A DNA stretch of 64,000 nt from Roseibium sp. (GCA_017643925.1 JAEPML010000005.1:182265-246264), one strand, 5' to 3'; positions 36,465 to 47,697 are shown, counted from the stretch's first letter. Numbers and translations are program-made. Notes: generated from the letters alone by a model not told the origin.

Positions 36465-37580
36465 ATGACGACTGCAACATTGCGCGGCAACGACCGCGTG
36501 CTCCATGTCGCCTGGCCGGACGGAACCAGTGCCGACTTTCCCTTCCTGTGGCTGCGGGACAATTGCCCCAGCGGCTTCCATCCCCAGACACAGGAGCGCC
36601 TGTTTGACCTGACCGCCATTCCGGCGGACCTGTCTGTTGCCGAGGCGACAGTGACAGACACTGAAATTGTGCTGACCTGGGATGCGATTGATCACGAGAG
36701 CCGGTACACACCCGATTGGCTCTACAATCACAGGCCTGGTCTCGGTCTCGCGGATCCGGCGAAAATAGCGCCAACACTCTGGAGAGGCGATCTTCACAAA
36801 GGCGACATTCCACGGGCAAATGCGGCCGACCTCATGGCCAGAGACGACGCGCTGCTCGCTTTCCTCCTGACCGCAAAAAAGACAGGCCTTGCGATTGTCG
36901 ACGGTATGGAAGACGACAAGGATGCCGGCATGACCATCGCCCGGCGCATCGGCTTCCTGCGGGAGACCAATTTCGGCACGACCTTCGAGGTGATGTCGAA
37001 GCCCAACCCGAACAACCTGGCCTACACGTCACACGCACTGCCCTTGCACACGGATCTTGCCAATCAGGAACTCCCGCCCGGGTTCCAGTTCCTGCACTGT
37101 CTTGCCAACGAAGCCGAAGGGGGCGGCTCGACTTTCTGCGATGGTTTCGCAATCGCAACCGACCTGCGTGAAAGGGATCCGGAGGCTTTTGATCTTCTGG
37201 CCAATACACCGGTGCCGTTCCGGTTCCAGGACGCGGATTATGACATTCGCCGGCATCACACGGTGATCGACCTTGATGCCTTCGGAGAGTTGCACGAACT
37301 GCATTTCAACGCCCATCTGGCCGGCATTTTCGACCTGCCGGCAGACAGGATGGAGGCCTATTACCGCGCTTACCGGACGATCATGCAGATGACCCGTTCA
37401 GACGACTACGTCATCACGACAAGGCTGGAAGGCGGCGAGATGGTGATCTTCGACAACAGGCGGGTTCTGCACGGACGGGCGGCCTTCGACCCGAACACCG
37501 GCTTTCGGCACCTGCGCGGGTGTTACGTCGACCGGGGTGAATTCGACAGCCGCATTCGTGTTCTGAGCAGACCGAAGTAA
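36465..37580 (+). CDS. Gamma-butyrobetaine dioxygenase-like Fe(II)/2-oxoglutarate enzyme
   Basis: 371 residues from the ATG at 36465. An N-terminal GBBH-like domain (VLHVAWPDGTSADFPFLWLRDNC, about 10-90) is followed by a TauD-type catalytic domain. Iron ligands are His and Asp in LPLHTDLANQELPPGFQFLHCL and a later His in RVLHGRAAFDP, with the 2OG-binding Arg in TGFRHLRGCYVDR. The best fit is gamma-butyrobetaine hydroxylase (carnitine synthesis); 2-(trimethylamino)ethylphosphonate dioxygenase has the same architecture and cannot be excluded. Monocistronic, flanked by hairpins. Confidence 0.88.
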   Translation: MTTATLRGNDRVLHVAWPDGTSADFPFLWLRDNCPSGFHPQTQERLFDLTAIPADLSVAEATVTDTEIVLTWDAIDHESRYTPDWLYNHRPGLGLADPAKIAPTLWRGDLHKGDIPRANAADLMARDDALLAFLLTAKKTGLAIVDGMEDDKDAGMTIARRIGFLRETNFGTTFEVMSKPNPNNLAYTSHALPLHTDLANQELPPGFQFLHCLANEAEGGGSTFCDGFAIATDLRERDPEAFDLLANTPVPFRFQDADYDIRRHHTVIDLDAFGELHELHFNAHLAGIFDLPADRMEAYYRAYRTIMQMTRSDDYVITTRLEGGEMVIFDNRRVLHGRAAFDPNTGFRHLRGCYVDRGEFDSRIRVLSRPK

Positions 37581-37595
37581 CGGCGCGAATGCAGC

Positions 37596-37626
37596 AACTG
37601 GTCCCGGACGCGCTTCGGGACCAGTT
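37596..37626. terminator. Hairpin between convergent genes
   Basis: AACTGGTCCCG/CGGGACCAGTT, a perfect 11-bp stem with a 9-nt loop, 15 bp after the dioxygenase stop and before the convergent pseudouridine synthase. No long T-run; probably a bidirectional stop. Confidence 0.6.
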
Positions 37627-37683
37627 CTCAAAAGGATCCGGTTTGAGACCTGGGCGACGTCGAACGTTGCCTCATTGCTTCAA

Positions 37684-38382
37684 TTACCTGAAAATCAGCG
37701 CTTTTTCGTCGTCGTCAAGAATTTTCCATTCCCCTGGAGCGAGACCTTCAAGGCCAAGGGAGCCGACGCGGCTGCGCGAAAGCTCGGTCACGTGGTTGCC
37801 TGTCGCGGCAAACATCCGCCGGACCTGATGATAGCGGCCTTCATGCAAGGTCAGCCGGGCATGGGTCTCGTCGAGAACCTCGAGTTCGGCCGGCTTCAGA
37901 GGCTTTTCCTCGCTTTCAAGCATCATCTCACCGGAGGCAAAGAGCGCGCCCTCGTCCCCGTTCAAGGGCCGGTCGAGCCTTGCTTCGTAGACCTTCGGCA
38001 CTTCCGACTTGGGGGAGATGACCCTGTGCAGAAACGTGCCGTCATCGGTGAAAAGCAAAGCGCCGGATGTCTCCTTGTCCAGGCGTCCGATGGTGGATAG
38101 CGCCGGCTTGCGCATGCGAAAGCGATCGGGCAGCAAATCGTAAACAAGGCGCCCCTGGTCCTTGTTCGAACATGTGTAGCCTTCGGGCTTGTTCATCAGG
38201 AGCACAACACCGGGTGCCGGATCGAGAGGCTCATCATCGAAGAGGATGTCCTCATGTGGTGTTTTGCTGTCGGCTTTGAGGCGATTGCCCTGCCGATCGG
38301 TGACCCAGCCATTGCGGATTGCCATCTGGATTTCCTTGCGGCTGCCATATCCCAGATTTGCAATGAGTTTTACCAGCCGCAT
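37684..38382 (-). CDS. rsuA: 16S rRNA pseudouridine synthase, RsuA family
   Basis: 232 residues. N-terminal S4 domain (MRLVKLIANLGYGSRKEIQMAIRNGWV) followed by the synthase core with the catalytic Asp in TIGRLDKETSGALLFT, the KVYEARL strand, and the closing HEGRYHQVRRMFAATGNHVTELSR. RsuA makes pseudouridine 516 in 16S rRNA; RluE/RluF-type activity on 23S is the alternative. It starts 1 bp after the stop of the methyltransferase gene upstream, so both belong to one rRNA-modification operon. Confidence 0.88.
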   Translation of the reverse strand: MRLVKLIANLGYGSRKEIQMAIRNGWVTDRQGNRLKADSKTPHEDILFDDEPLDPAPGVVLLMNKPEGYTCSNKDQGRLVYDLLPDRFRMRKPALSTIGRLDKETSGALLFTDDGTFLHRVISPKSEVPKVYEARLDRPLNGDEGALFASGEMMLESEEKPLKPAELEVLDETHARLTLHEGRYHQVRRMFAATGNHVTELSRSRVGSLGLEGLAPGEWKILDDDEKALIFR

Positions 38383-38383
38383 G

Positions 38384-39427
38384 TCATCGCCCGCCCTTGC
38401 GTTTGATGGCCTTGATCACCTTGTACCCGCCTTCATCGGCCAATTGCTCCACAACGGCAAAACACTCCGCAAGCGTCCGTTCGTAAGGCAGGTGTCTATT
38501 GGCCACCATGTAAAAATCACCTCCGGGTTTCAGCCCGGCGCTTGCGGCCCGAATGAAGCCCTGGCCGACATCGGCGCGATCCGCCTTGCCGGCCTGGTGA
38601 AACGGCGGGTTGGAAACGATGAAATCGTAAGGCCCTTCGATCCCCTTGGTGACGTCGGACCAGATCCCGTTCATGGCCCTTTTGCCCTTGAAGGCCGACA
38701 GGTTTTCCCGCGCCAGATCGATCGCACGTTTTTCTGCCTCGTAAAGGTCAATTCCTGTGACCTTGGGCGCTATCTCGAAAACGGTGCGCGCCAGGTAGCC
38801 AATTCCGGCTCCAAGATCTGCGCCTTTGCCCTTGAGTGTTTCGGGCAAGAGCCCGGCGAGCAGTCTGGAGGCCGGGTCGATCCGGTCCCATGCGAAAACA
38901 CCAGGGCGGCTGACATAGTCCCCGCCAAGTATCGGCCTGGGCTCATCCAGTTCAAGCCAGGTCTCCAGAAGCGATTTGTCCAGGGTCTCTGCGTTCACCG
39001 TTTCCCAGATCACGCGACACTTGTTCTTGGAGATCTTGTCGACCCGGCCCAGAAGCGCGGCGAGATCCTTCTCCAGTGTCTTTGCACCTTCGGTGTTTGG
39101 GGCACATGCCAGAACAAGCCCGCCCTCGCGCACCTTGGAGACGGCGCGGGCAATCTGAGCACGCGCCTCCTGGCGCTGACGGCCGGGCAAGAGCAGAACG
39201 GCGTCGAATCCGGCCGCTTCTGTTTCTGCCTCGACCTGGAGCCCCTGGGAAATCAGAGCGTCCCGGTCCGGTGCAAAGCTCTGCTCGCACACGAGATCGG
39301 TGGTCTTGAACAAACGAAGTGGCTTTCCGGCGCGGGCACGCAGGAAAAGTACCTTTGCGTTGTCCCCCAGTTCGACGGCATCGGTCTCAATGGGCAGCAA
39401 CAGGGTTTCAAGGACGGGGTCGGACAT
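38384..39427 (-). CDS. RsmC-like methyltransferase
   Basis: 347 residues. A degenerate N-terminal half (about 1-170) is followed by a SAM-binding domain with GADLGAGIGYLARTVF (motif I, about 215-230), and the motif IV VSNPPFHQAG, typical of base N-methylation by RsmC/RsmD-type enzymes. RsmC makes m2G1207 in 16S rRNA. Direct coupling to an RsuA-type gene supports an rRNA target, but the specific site is inferred. Confidence 0.87.
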   Translation of the reverse strand: MSDPVLETLLLPIETDAVELGDNAKVLFLRARAGKPLRLFKTTDLVCEQSFAPDRDALISQGLQVEAETEAAGFDAVLLLPGRQRQEARAQIARAVSKVREGGLVLACAPNTEGAKTLEKDLAALLGRVDKISKNKCRVIWETVNAETLDKSLLETWLELDEPRPILGGDYVSRPGVFAWDRIDPASRLLAGLLPETLKGKGADLGAGIGYLARTVFEIAPKVTGIDLYEAEKRAIDLARENLSAFKGKRAMNGIWSDVTKGIEGPYDFIVSNPPFHQAGKADRADVGQGFIRAASAGLKPGGDFYMVANRHLPYERTLAECFAVVEQLADEGGYKVIKAIKRKGGR

Positions 39428-39482
39428 TCAACGCCTTCGGATAAAAACTGACAGTCGCTCTTAAACCCGGGAAGGCCATCCG

Positions 39483-40061
39483 TCAAAAGCGGGTGTCCGA
39501 CTTGAATGCCTTTCCATCCACAAGCAAGGTCATCGGCAAGGAACGCCCGTCTTGCGCGATGGCAACATCCAGCAACACGCGGTCCAGATCGAGTTTCTCC
39601 ACGATCAGGCCCTCGCCTTCGGGAAGAAAGAAGGCGTCGATACCGTAATTGACACGGATCTCTTCGGAATTGACATAATCGACCCTGCCCCTGATTGCGA
39701 GCGCACCGGCCTTGTCCCTGCTCCGGGAGATGGCCTCCGGCGACGCTGCGGCCTTGCCATTTGTCTTCAGGGATACGAAGACCTCGTCACCCGACTCGAT
39801 ACCGCTCCCCCCGGGAAGATCCGGCGAGATCCGCGCGATCTCCAGGTTGATGATCACGTAGTCTCCACGCAGGAGATCTCTTGGGTCGACCGGGACCAGG
39901 GCCAGCGGCACCACGATGCCACTTGTCTGGACCTGAAGGCGGTCAATCAGCGGCACTGAAATCAGGCCGAGCTGGATAAGCGCAATCAATCCCCACTTCA
40001 CTGCGGGCGGAATTTTCTGCAAGAGCGAGCGCTGGCCAGCAGAATCGGCAGCCATGGTCAT
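39483..40061 (-). CDS. GDYXXLXY domain protein
   Basis: 192 residues. One N-terminal membrane helix (KWGLIALIQLGLISVPLIDRL), then an extracytoplasmic domain with the eponymous motif as LLRGDYVIINLEIA, here GDYVIINLE with an altered final position. Family members always seem to pair with DUF2157/DUF4401 membrane proteins, as here, but their role is not known. Its ATG overlaps the DUF2157 stop (ATGA), so the two are translated together. Confidence 0.88.
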   Translation of the reverse strand: MTMAADSAGQRSLLQKIPPAVKWGLIALIQLGLISVPLIDRLQVQTSGIVVPLALVPVDPRDLLRGDYVIINLEIARISPDLPGGSGIESGDEVFVSLKTNGKAAASPEAISRSRDKAGALAIRGRVDYVNSEEIRVNYGIDAFFLPEGEGLIVEKLDLDRVLLDVAIAQDGRSLPMTLLVDGKAFKSDTRF

Positions 40062-41419
40062 GTCTTGCCCTCCACCAGTTTGCCAGTGCCATCACCTGCC
40101 TTGCCCCCCGACTTGAACAGACGTGCCAACCAAAGCGCCATGCCAAGCAACACATGGCCAGCAACCAGGAAGAACAGCGACTGCCCCAACAGGGATCCGA
40201 TGGTCACCTGCAACAACCAAAGGGCAACCGCCGTCAGGCCGAAGTAGGCGCACAGCAGCCAGAAGCGGTTGTTGAACCAGGTGGCCAGCGCGCACAAGGC
40301 AATCAGGGCTGCCAGTATGAAAGCCGCAACGATCAGCACATTCTGGGTGACCACGGGGAAAATAATGGCGACCAGGGCCAGGGCAACGGCACCAAAAAGC
40401 GCGCGCGACTTGGCGGTCTTGAAAGAAAGCACCAGCCCTGCCGCGATGAGGAGAATGCTGAGCGCAAGGGGCACCAGGGCGGGCGGATGAAGCAGCCCTG
40501 CCGCGGCGGCGCGGGTATCGATTTCCGGAACCATGAACAGCGAAAAGACCAGCATGACACAAAGAACGAAGAACCCGGCGTCCTGCATGGATCGGGACAT
40601 GAGCCATCGCCCGTGACTGCGCTGCGGAAGCTGGCTCGACCATTTCACAAAAAGATCGGCAATCGGATCCATGAGAACAAGAACAGCGGCAAGTCCGCCG
40701 ACACCGGCGAGCATCATGGTCAGGATTACTTCATCATTGGTGTTAAGGAAATCCGCTGTCTCGGCAAACCATCGACCATAGGTCACCCACAAGAGGCACA
40801 TGGCCGCCCAACGAGAGGTTCTCGCGGGAAAAACGATTGCGTGCAAAAACACCGCGACCAGAAAGAACAGGCCCAGCAGGCTTTCTGCAGTAACCCTGTG
40901 CTCAAGATCGAACCCGGACACATGCCAGGAAATGGCTGCAACCGCCGCAACGATGAGTGACGTCTTCGAGCCGGACAACCAGGCGGCTGCCAAGCCCCCC
41001 AGACAGACCAGAAAGGCCCCTCCTGCCCAATCTGAAGGCAGATGGAAAATCTGCCCAACAAGGGCCATTCCGCCCACAAAAACAAGGGTTGCAAAGCCGG
41101 TTGCCAGATCGGCAATCCCTGTCCTGCCGCGCGCCCAGGCGAGCGCTGCAAGACCATGGCTGCCAAGCACCAAAAGGGCGATGCCGCCGAGTTTGACCGG
41201 TTTGGGAATGGCACTCCAATTGGCCGCAATGAACGCAAAAATTGCGAGGGCGACGCAAACCATACCAATTCCCGCCAGGGCAAGCGGCAGCCTGGATCGA
41301 CCGTCATCCTGTTCCTGGTCGTTCAGGATGGTGACAGCCGCATCGGCAGTGACCCACCCCTTGTCGACCCAGTGTTCAAGGTCGTCTTTCAAGCGTTTCT
41401 TGTAGATCCAGTCGAACAT
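40058..41419 (-). CDS. DUF2157 multi-pass membrane protein
   Basis: 453 residues. A cytoplasmic N-terminus (MFDWIYKKRLKDDLEHWVDKGWVTADAA) with the short DUF2157 helix region is followed by about twelve hydrophobic segments beginning LALAGIGMVCVALAIFAFIAANW. Little polar sequence is left for enzyme activity, so it is probably a membrane scaffold or transporter. First gene of a two-gene unit with the GDYXXLXY protein. Unknown function. Confidence 0.9.
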   Translation of the reverse strand: MFDWIYKKRLKDDLEHWVDKGWVTADAAVTILNDQEQDDGRSRLPLALAGIGMVCVALAIFAFIAANWSAIPKPVKLGGIALLVLGSHGLAALAWARGRTGIADLATGFATLVFVGGMALVGQIFHLPSDWAGGAFLVCLGGLAAAWLSGSKTSLIVAAVAAISWHVSGFDLEHRVTAESLLGLFFLVAVFLHAIVFPARTSRWAAMCLLWVTYGRWFAETADFLNTNDEVILTMMLAGVGGLAAVLVLMDPIADLFVKWSSQLPQRSHGRWLMSRSMQDAGFFVLCVMLVFSLFMVPEIDTRAAAAGLLHPPALVPLALSILLIAAGLVLSFKTAKSRALFGAVALALVAIIFPVVTQNVLIVAAFILAALIALCALATWFNNRFWLLCAYFGLTAVALWLLQVTIGSLLGQSLFFLVAGHVLLGMALWLARLFKSGGKAGDGTGKLVEGKT

Positions 41420-41706
41420 TCAACTCCGCCCGCAGCTGCACCGGTGGCTGCACTCGATTCATCAATCCTTTTAGCGGATTTGTCCACCTGTCGGTATTGC
41501 AGCTTAGAAAAATGCCAGTTTGAGAGCTACAGCCGCAGTACTGTAATTTATACTTAGACGCCGAACTTATCCAAAGGCTGATCCACTGTTGAAATGACAC
41601 AGGAAAAGTATTTTCGATCTGGATTCACACACTTATCCAAAACGCCTATTTTTTAGGCACGCAGCAGACCAACAAACCTTGTCGTAACCGCCGCGTTTGC
41701 TATTCT
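41420..41706. other. Intergenic part with 11-bp direct repeat and promoter-like elements
   Basis: Noncoding. ACTTATCCAAA occurs twice, at 41565-41575 and 41631-41641, 66 bp apart; each contains TTATCCAAA, one base off a DnaA box. A small GCCTA/TAGGC hairpin lies at 41644-41658. TTGTCG (41679-41684) and TATTCT (41701-41706), 16 bp apart, look like a plus-strand promoter for the RNA below. The DUF2157 promoter must also be here on the minus strand. Confidence 0.4.
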
Positions 41707-41712
41707 GGCGCC

Positions 41713-41875
41713 CGCATTTCCGTGCCGTGCCAAGCTTTTGAACAGGCGTTAATACGTCTCAAAAGGTTTCTGATCGCGGCGGATCGACACGAAATTCAGA
41801 TCAGAGCCGAACTCCAACAATAATCCAGGGGGGCTCTGAAGGGGCGTCCAAGAGGCCGGGACGCCCCTTTTTTTT
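41713..41875 (+). ncRNA. Candidate small RNA ending in an orphan terminator
   Basis: No plus-strand ORF precedes the strong terminator at 41841-41875, and it does not fit the minus-strand gene to its right. A promoter-like TTGTCG-N16-TATTCT lies just upstream. The stretch also holds a second stem, TCAGAGCC (41801-41808) with GGCTCTGA (41832-41839), enclosing a loop with an AGGGGGG run. Size would be about 160 nt. I do not recognise a known RNA family. The 5' end is a guess. Confidence 0.4.
41841..41875 (+). terminator. Orphan Rho-independent terminator
   Basis: GGGGCGTCC paired with GGACGCCCC (9 bp, two more A-T pairs possible), followed by eight T on the plus strand. No T-run on the minus strand, so it does not serve the DUF3141 gene. 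Confidence 0.85.
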
Positions 41876-44475
41876 CAGTCCGACTGCTTTTCGGATTTCC
41901 GGCCTGCAGACCTTGGCTTGCGGACAGGTGCTTTCCTGCGCGCTGCAGGTTTCCCGGGCGCTGTTTTGGCTGTTGTGGCCTTCTTCTCTTCCCTTTTCAC
42001 AGGCCGCCGCGAGGTCACGCGCGGTTCAGGCTGGGCCACCGCATGGTCGAGGTCCTCAGTGCCAATCGCGACTGCGTTGTTCGCGAGCGGATCCTCTGTG
42101 ACGTCCTCGAACTGGCCTGGCAGATCCAGAACCTCGTGAAACTTCTCGAGCATCTTGAATGTCTGCGGTGCCATTTCCGCAATTGCGCCCGGAATATACC
42201 GCACGACCTTCGAAGCCAGTTCCCGTTCTTTCCGTGTTTTCAGCAACAGGGGCAACGTGCTGATTGCCTGTTTGGGCGCGAATTCAACAATGAGGGTTTG
42301 TTCCTGCAGAATGAAACTGCGCTCGTCCTGGCTGAGCGACTTGAAAGGCTCATCCTGCGTCATGACCCGCGCCGACCGTTCCAGTCGATCGCGGCGCACA
42401 TTGCCGCGGCTTTCCGCCAGCAGGATCAGCATCCTGATCACGGCCTCGCGGAACCCGCCCTTGTCAACATGCATCAGCGCCGACTGTACCGGTGGCAAGC
42501 TCTTGAGATCTTCCTTGCCCTGCAAAGGACGTCCGGGCTGGCGACTGCGGCCGAACCAACGCATCGCCGGTGTTCCCCAAACCGAAAAGAAGAAACTCTC
42601 GTACATCGTGTCCCGCAGATCGCGGAACAGGTCCATGGACTGTTCCAGGAGTTCGGCGTTGGCATTTTGCAATTCGAGGAAGGGATTGTCCTCGCGAGCC
42701 GGTGTTCGTTCCTTCCGGGATCGTTCAGCCAAGGCGGGAAGAGCTGCAAGGAAGGGATTCATGCTTGAAATGAGACTGTGCTGCAGCCTGAGCGGATGGG
42801 TCTTCCGCCGCAGTTCAGCCGTTTCATCCGTGACCGCGGCCTGGACGAAGGGGCGAACGCAGACATCATAGAATTCTGCCTGTTGCTCCGAAGCGCGTGC
42901 GACGGCTGCGAACGGGACTTCGTCGTCACGGCCATCGTCGATCTGCTTCAGGTCCTCCATGGTGCGTTCGTGGAAACTCACGGTGAAGGAACGGTCAAGC
43001 AGTTCGCCTTCATAGTCATCGATGCTCATTTCGTAGAGACCTGGTGGCAACGCCTCGATCGTCTTGAGGGTAGACGTCACCTCGGTATGTTCCTTCTTCG
43101 CAATCTTGGACGACACAAAAATCCCCAGGTGCCCGACCTGATCATGAACCATGTAGATAATGCGTTGCCCGCGAATGGCGATTTCACGCTCATCCGTGTA
43201 GTTGTCGACGATCCAGTTCAGGGCCTGTTGTGGTGGCGTGATGTTGTCTCCGCGGCTGGCGAAGACAATGACCGGGGCCTTGACCTGCTTGATGTCAACG
43301 TTGCGGCCCGGCTCCAGCTGGGCTTCGTTCTTGGACAGTTTGTTGCCGACGAAGAGCTCCTCGACAATCCATTTCATTTCCGCCTCGTTGAGGAGGAAAT
43401 ACCCGCCCCACCAGCGTTCAAAATCGAGGAATCTGGACGGTTCCGTGTCGACCTTGGCATAGAGATCGTAATACTTGCCGAAATAGTTGCGGCTGGGGTT
43501 GAGCAGTTCGAAATTCTGAACGATGTCCGCGCCGTCAAACACTCCGTGACCCAGGTCCGAATAATACATTGCATTCCAGGTTCCACCCAGGATACCCGCG
43601 TTATAGCGCATAGGGTTGCTGCCGACCGTGCCGGACCAGGTGGCAACGGGCGCGCCGTTCAGGACAATGGGGCCGGTCAGATCCGGATTTGTTGCGGCCA
43701 GAAGCAGTGTCGCCCAGCCGCCCTGGCAATTGCCGGTGACGATAGGCTTCGGTGCGTCGGGATGAAGTTCCATGACCTTGCGCACGAATGCCGCCTCGGC
43801 ATCGGTCACATCGGCCAGCGTCTGGCCCTTTTCCGGCATGCGCCTGAAGGCAACGAAATAGACCGGATGACCATCGCGGAGCGCGACACCGACCTGGCTG
43901 TCCGGTTTGAACCCGCCAATGCCTGCGCCGTGTCCGGCGCGCGGATCGATGATGATATAAGGACGTTTCCAGGGTTGATGCTCCCGAAACGCCTCGTCTT
44001 TCGGCGGTTTGATCTTCAGCAGCATGTAGCAGCAAGGACGAGGGAGATCAGCTCCGTCCAGAACAACATCGTAGTCGTAGATCAGGACCGGCGGGCAACC
44101 GGCTTCCTCATGTTCGATGAAGTTGTCGCCGCGCTGCCGCAACGTGTCCATCGTCAACACAAGACGCTGGCTGGCATCCTTCCAATAGTCTTCCCAATCC
44201 CGTGTCAGGGTCTCGGCGTTCCAGCCGCGTCCAAAGTCGGTAAGGGCTGTGCTGTAGTCTGCAAGGTTCTTTTGCCACCGTTTCCCGTAGGTCTGGCTCA
44301 TGTCGATCATGTGCTGACCAACCCCCTTTCCGAGTATGCCGGCAGTCTTGGAAATTTCCTCGGCCTGTGCCTCCAGAGCAGTAAAACGCTCCGATGGAGA
44401 CCACGCCGTTGCATCGCTCAGCGCATCGAGGAACGAGTTGTGACCCTTTTCAAATGCATCAAAAATGTCCTTCAT
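41875..44475 (-). CDS. DUF3141 PHA-synthase-like alpha/beta hydrolase
   Basis: 866 residues. An N-terminal helical part (1-120) precedes an alpha/beta-hydrolase core resembling PHA synthases: PYIIIDPRAGHGAGIGGFKPDSQVG, a nucleophile elbow VTGNCQGGWATLLLA (Cys in place of Ser, as in PHA synthase, about residue 249), then VKAPVIVFASRGDNITPPQQAL with the Asp and a late His in MVHDQVGHLGIFVSS. From about 520 on a long helical region (tellurite-resistance-like LLLAESRGNVRRDRLERSARVM) and a Lys/Arg/Ala tail (DNA- or granule-binding like). In other genomes this family occurs with phosphotransacetylase, acetate kinase and fabI; here only fabI is present, 9 bp upstream. Confidence 0.88.
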   Translation of the reverse strand: MKDIFDAFEKGHNSFLDALSDATAWSPSERFTALEAQAEEISKTAGILGKGVGQHMIDMSQTYGKRWQKNLADYSTALTDFGRGWNAETLTRDWEDYWKDASQRLVLTMDTLRQRGDNFIEHEEAGCPPVLIYDYDVVLDGADLPRPCCYMLLKIKPPKDEAFREHQPWKRPYIIIDPRAGHGAGIGGFKPDSQVGVALRDGHPVYFVAFRRMPEKGQTLADVTDAEAAFVRKVMELHPDAPKPIVTGNCQGGWATLLLAATNPDLTGPIVLNGAPVATWSGTVGSNPMRYNAGILGGTWNAMYYSDLGHGVFDGADIVQNFELLNPSRNYFGKYYDLYAKVDTEPSRFLDFERWWGGYFLLNEAEMKWIVEELFVGNKLSKNEAQLEPGRNVDIKQVKAPVIVFASRGDNITPPQQALNWIVDNYTDEREIAIRGQRIIYMVHDQVGHLGIFVSSKIAKKEHTEVTSTLKTIEALPPGLYEMSIDDYEGELLDRSFTVSFHERTMEDLKQIDDGRDDEVPFAAVARASEQQAEFYDVCVRPFVQAAVTDETAELRRKTHPLRLQHSLISSMNPFLAALPALAERSRKERTPAREDNPFLELQNANAELLEQSMDLFRDLRDTMYESFFFSVWGTPAMRWFGRSRQPGRPLQGKEDLKSLPPVQSALMHVDKGGFREAVIRMLILLAESRGNVRRDRLERSARVMTQDEPFKSLSQDERSFILQEQTLIVEFAPKQAISTLPLLLKTRKERELASKVVRYIPGAIAEMAPQTFKMLEKFHEVLDLPGQFEDVTEDPLANNAVAIGTEDLDHAVAQPEPRVTSRRPVKREEKKATTAKTAPGKPAARRKAPVRKPRSAGRKSEKQSD

Positions 44476-44484
44476 AAGGACCTC

Positions 44485-45249
44485 CTATCCAACAATGCTG
44501 TAGCCGCCGTCGATCATGTGGACGCTTCCCGTGACGTTGAACGCCTCTCTGCTTGCCAGGAAGGCTGCGTAGGCACCGACGTCCTCTATGGTGGCCAATT
44601 GATGTGTCGGCGCGCGCAGCGCCGCGTCGTTCAGCAATTCGTCAAACTCGGCAATTCCGGATGCCGCGCGTGTTTTCAACGGTCCGGGTGACAGGGCATG
44701 AACCGAAATGCCCTTCGGGCCGAGCTCTGCCGCCGCGTAGCGTGTGGCCGCCTCCAATGCTGCCTTGACCGGCCCCATAACACCATAGTTTTCAACAACG
44801 CGCTCAGCGCCCATGAACGAAACCGTCATGCAGGTCCCGCCCTCGGGCATCAGTGGCTCCGCCTTTTTGATCAGGCGCAGGAAGGAATGAACCGAAATGT
44901 CCATGGCAAGGCCAAACCCGTCGGCCGAGCAATCGATGACCCTTCCGTGGAGATCATCTTTCCTGGAAAAGGCAATCGAGTGCAGCAGCGTGTCCAGCTT
45001 GCCCCACCTCTCCGTGATTTCGAGGAAAAGCGTGTCGATCTGTTCCGCGTTGCATACATCGAGCGGCGCGATGATCGTTGCCCCCAGCGCTTCTGCAAGC
45101 GGTCGAACGAAAGGCTCTGCCCTATCATTCAGGTAAGTGACCGCAAGATCAGCACCTTGCGCCCGGAGCGCTTTTGCGCAGCCATAGGCTATGGACTGAT
45201 CATTTGCGACACCCACGACAAGCGCCTTTTGTCCCGTCAAATCAAACAT
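44485..45249 (-). CDS. fabI: Enoyl-[acyl-carrier-protein] reductase, FabI type
   Basis: 254 residues from the ATG at 45249. SDR-fold NADH enzyme that reduces trans-2-enoyl-ACP in fatty acid synthesis. Marks: cofactor GVANDQSIAYGCA, LLHSIAF, the pair Y-x6-K in ENYGVMGPVKAALEA, and SPGPLKTRAASGI. The usual SYLGAER part reads SFMGAER, so the second Tyr of FabI is replaced by Phe. Position just upstream of DUF3141 suggests a specialised copy tied to that gene rather than the housekeeping enzyme. Confidence 0.92.
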   Translation of the reverse strand: MFDLTGQKALVVGVANDQSIAYGCAKALRAQGADLAVTYLNDRAEPFVRPLAEALGATIIAPLDVCNAEQIDTLFLEITERWGKLDTLLHSIAFSRKDDLHGRVIDCSADGFGLAMDISVHSFLRLIKKAEPLMPEGGTCMTVSFMGAERVVENYGVMGPVKAALEAATRYAAAELGPKGISVHALSPGPLKTRAASGIAEFDELLNDAALRAPTHQLATIEDVGAYAAFLASREAFNVTGSVHMIDGGYSIVG

Positions 45250-45426
45250 GGGCTCTTCGTGTCCCTGCGGGTATTTTCCGAAAAACGGCAATGGCCAGCG
45301 ATAATCTGTCTGCAGACCTTCAGCTGATATCTACATTGCAGTGCAACATGAACGTTGTGACGAAACAATGTCATTTCAAGCTCTGGATGAAAAAACCTGA
45401 CTGCAAATCCTCGCAGCACAAAAAAA

Positions 45427-45454
45427 CGGCGCTTCGGAATCAACCGAAGCGCCG
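45427..45454. terminator. Terminator of katG
   Basis: CGGCGCTTCGG/CCGAAGCGCCG, a perfect 11-bp stem with a 6-nt loop. On the minus strand it is followed by TTTTTT; on the plus strand by CTCGTTTTT. Lies about 30 bp after the katG stop. Confidence 0.9.
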
Positions 45455-45486
45455 CTCGTTTTTCATCTCTTCAAGGAAGAGACTGA

Positions 45487-47697
<2,211 letters not shown>

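Noticed and set aside
41565..41641. CRISPR-like repeat
   Set aside because: Only two copies of 11 bp and no cas genes.
42778..44691. 637-codon plus-strand ORF
   Set aside because: Antisense to the DUF3141 gene; no domain.
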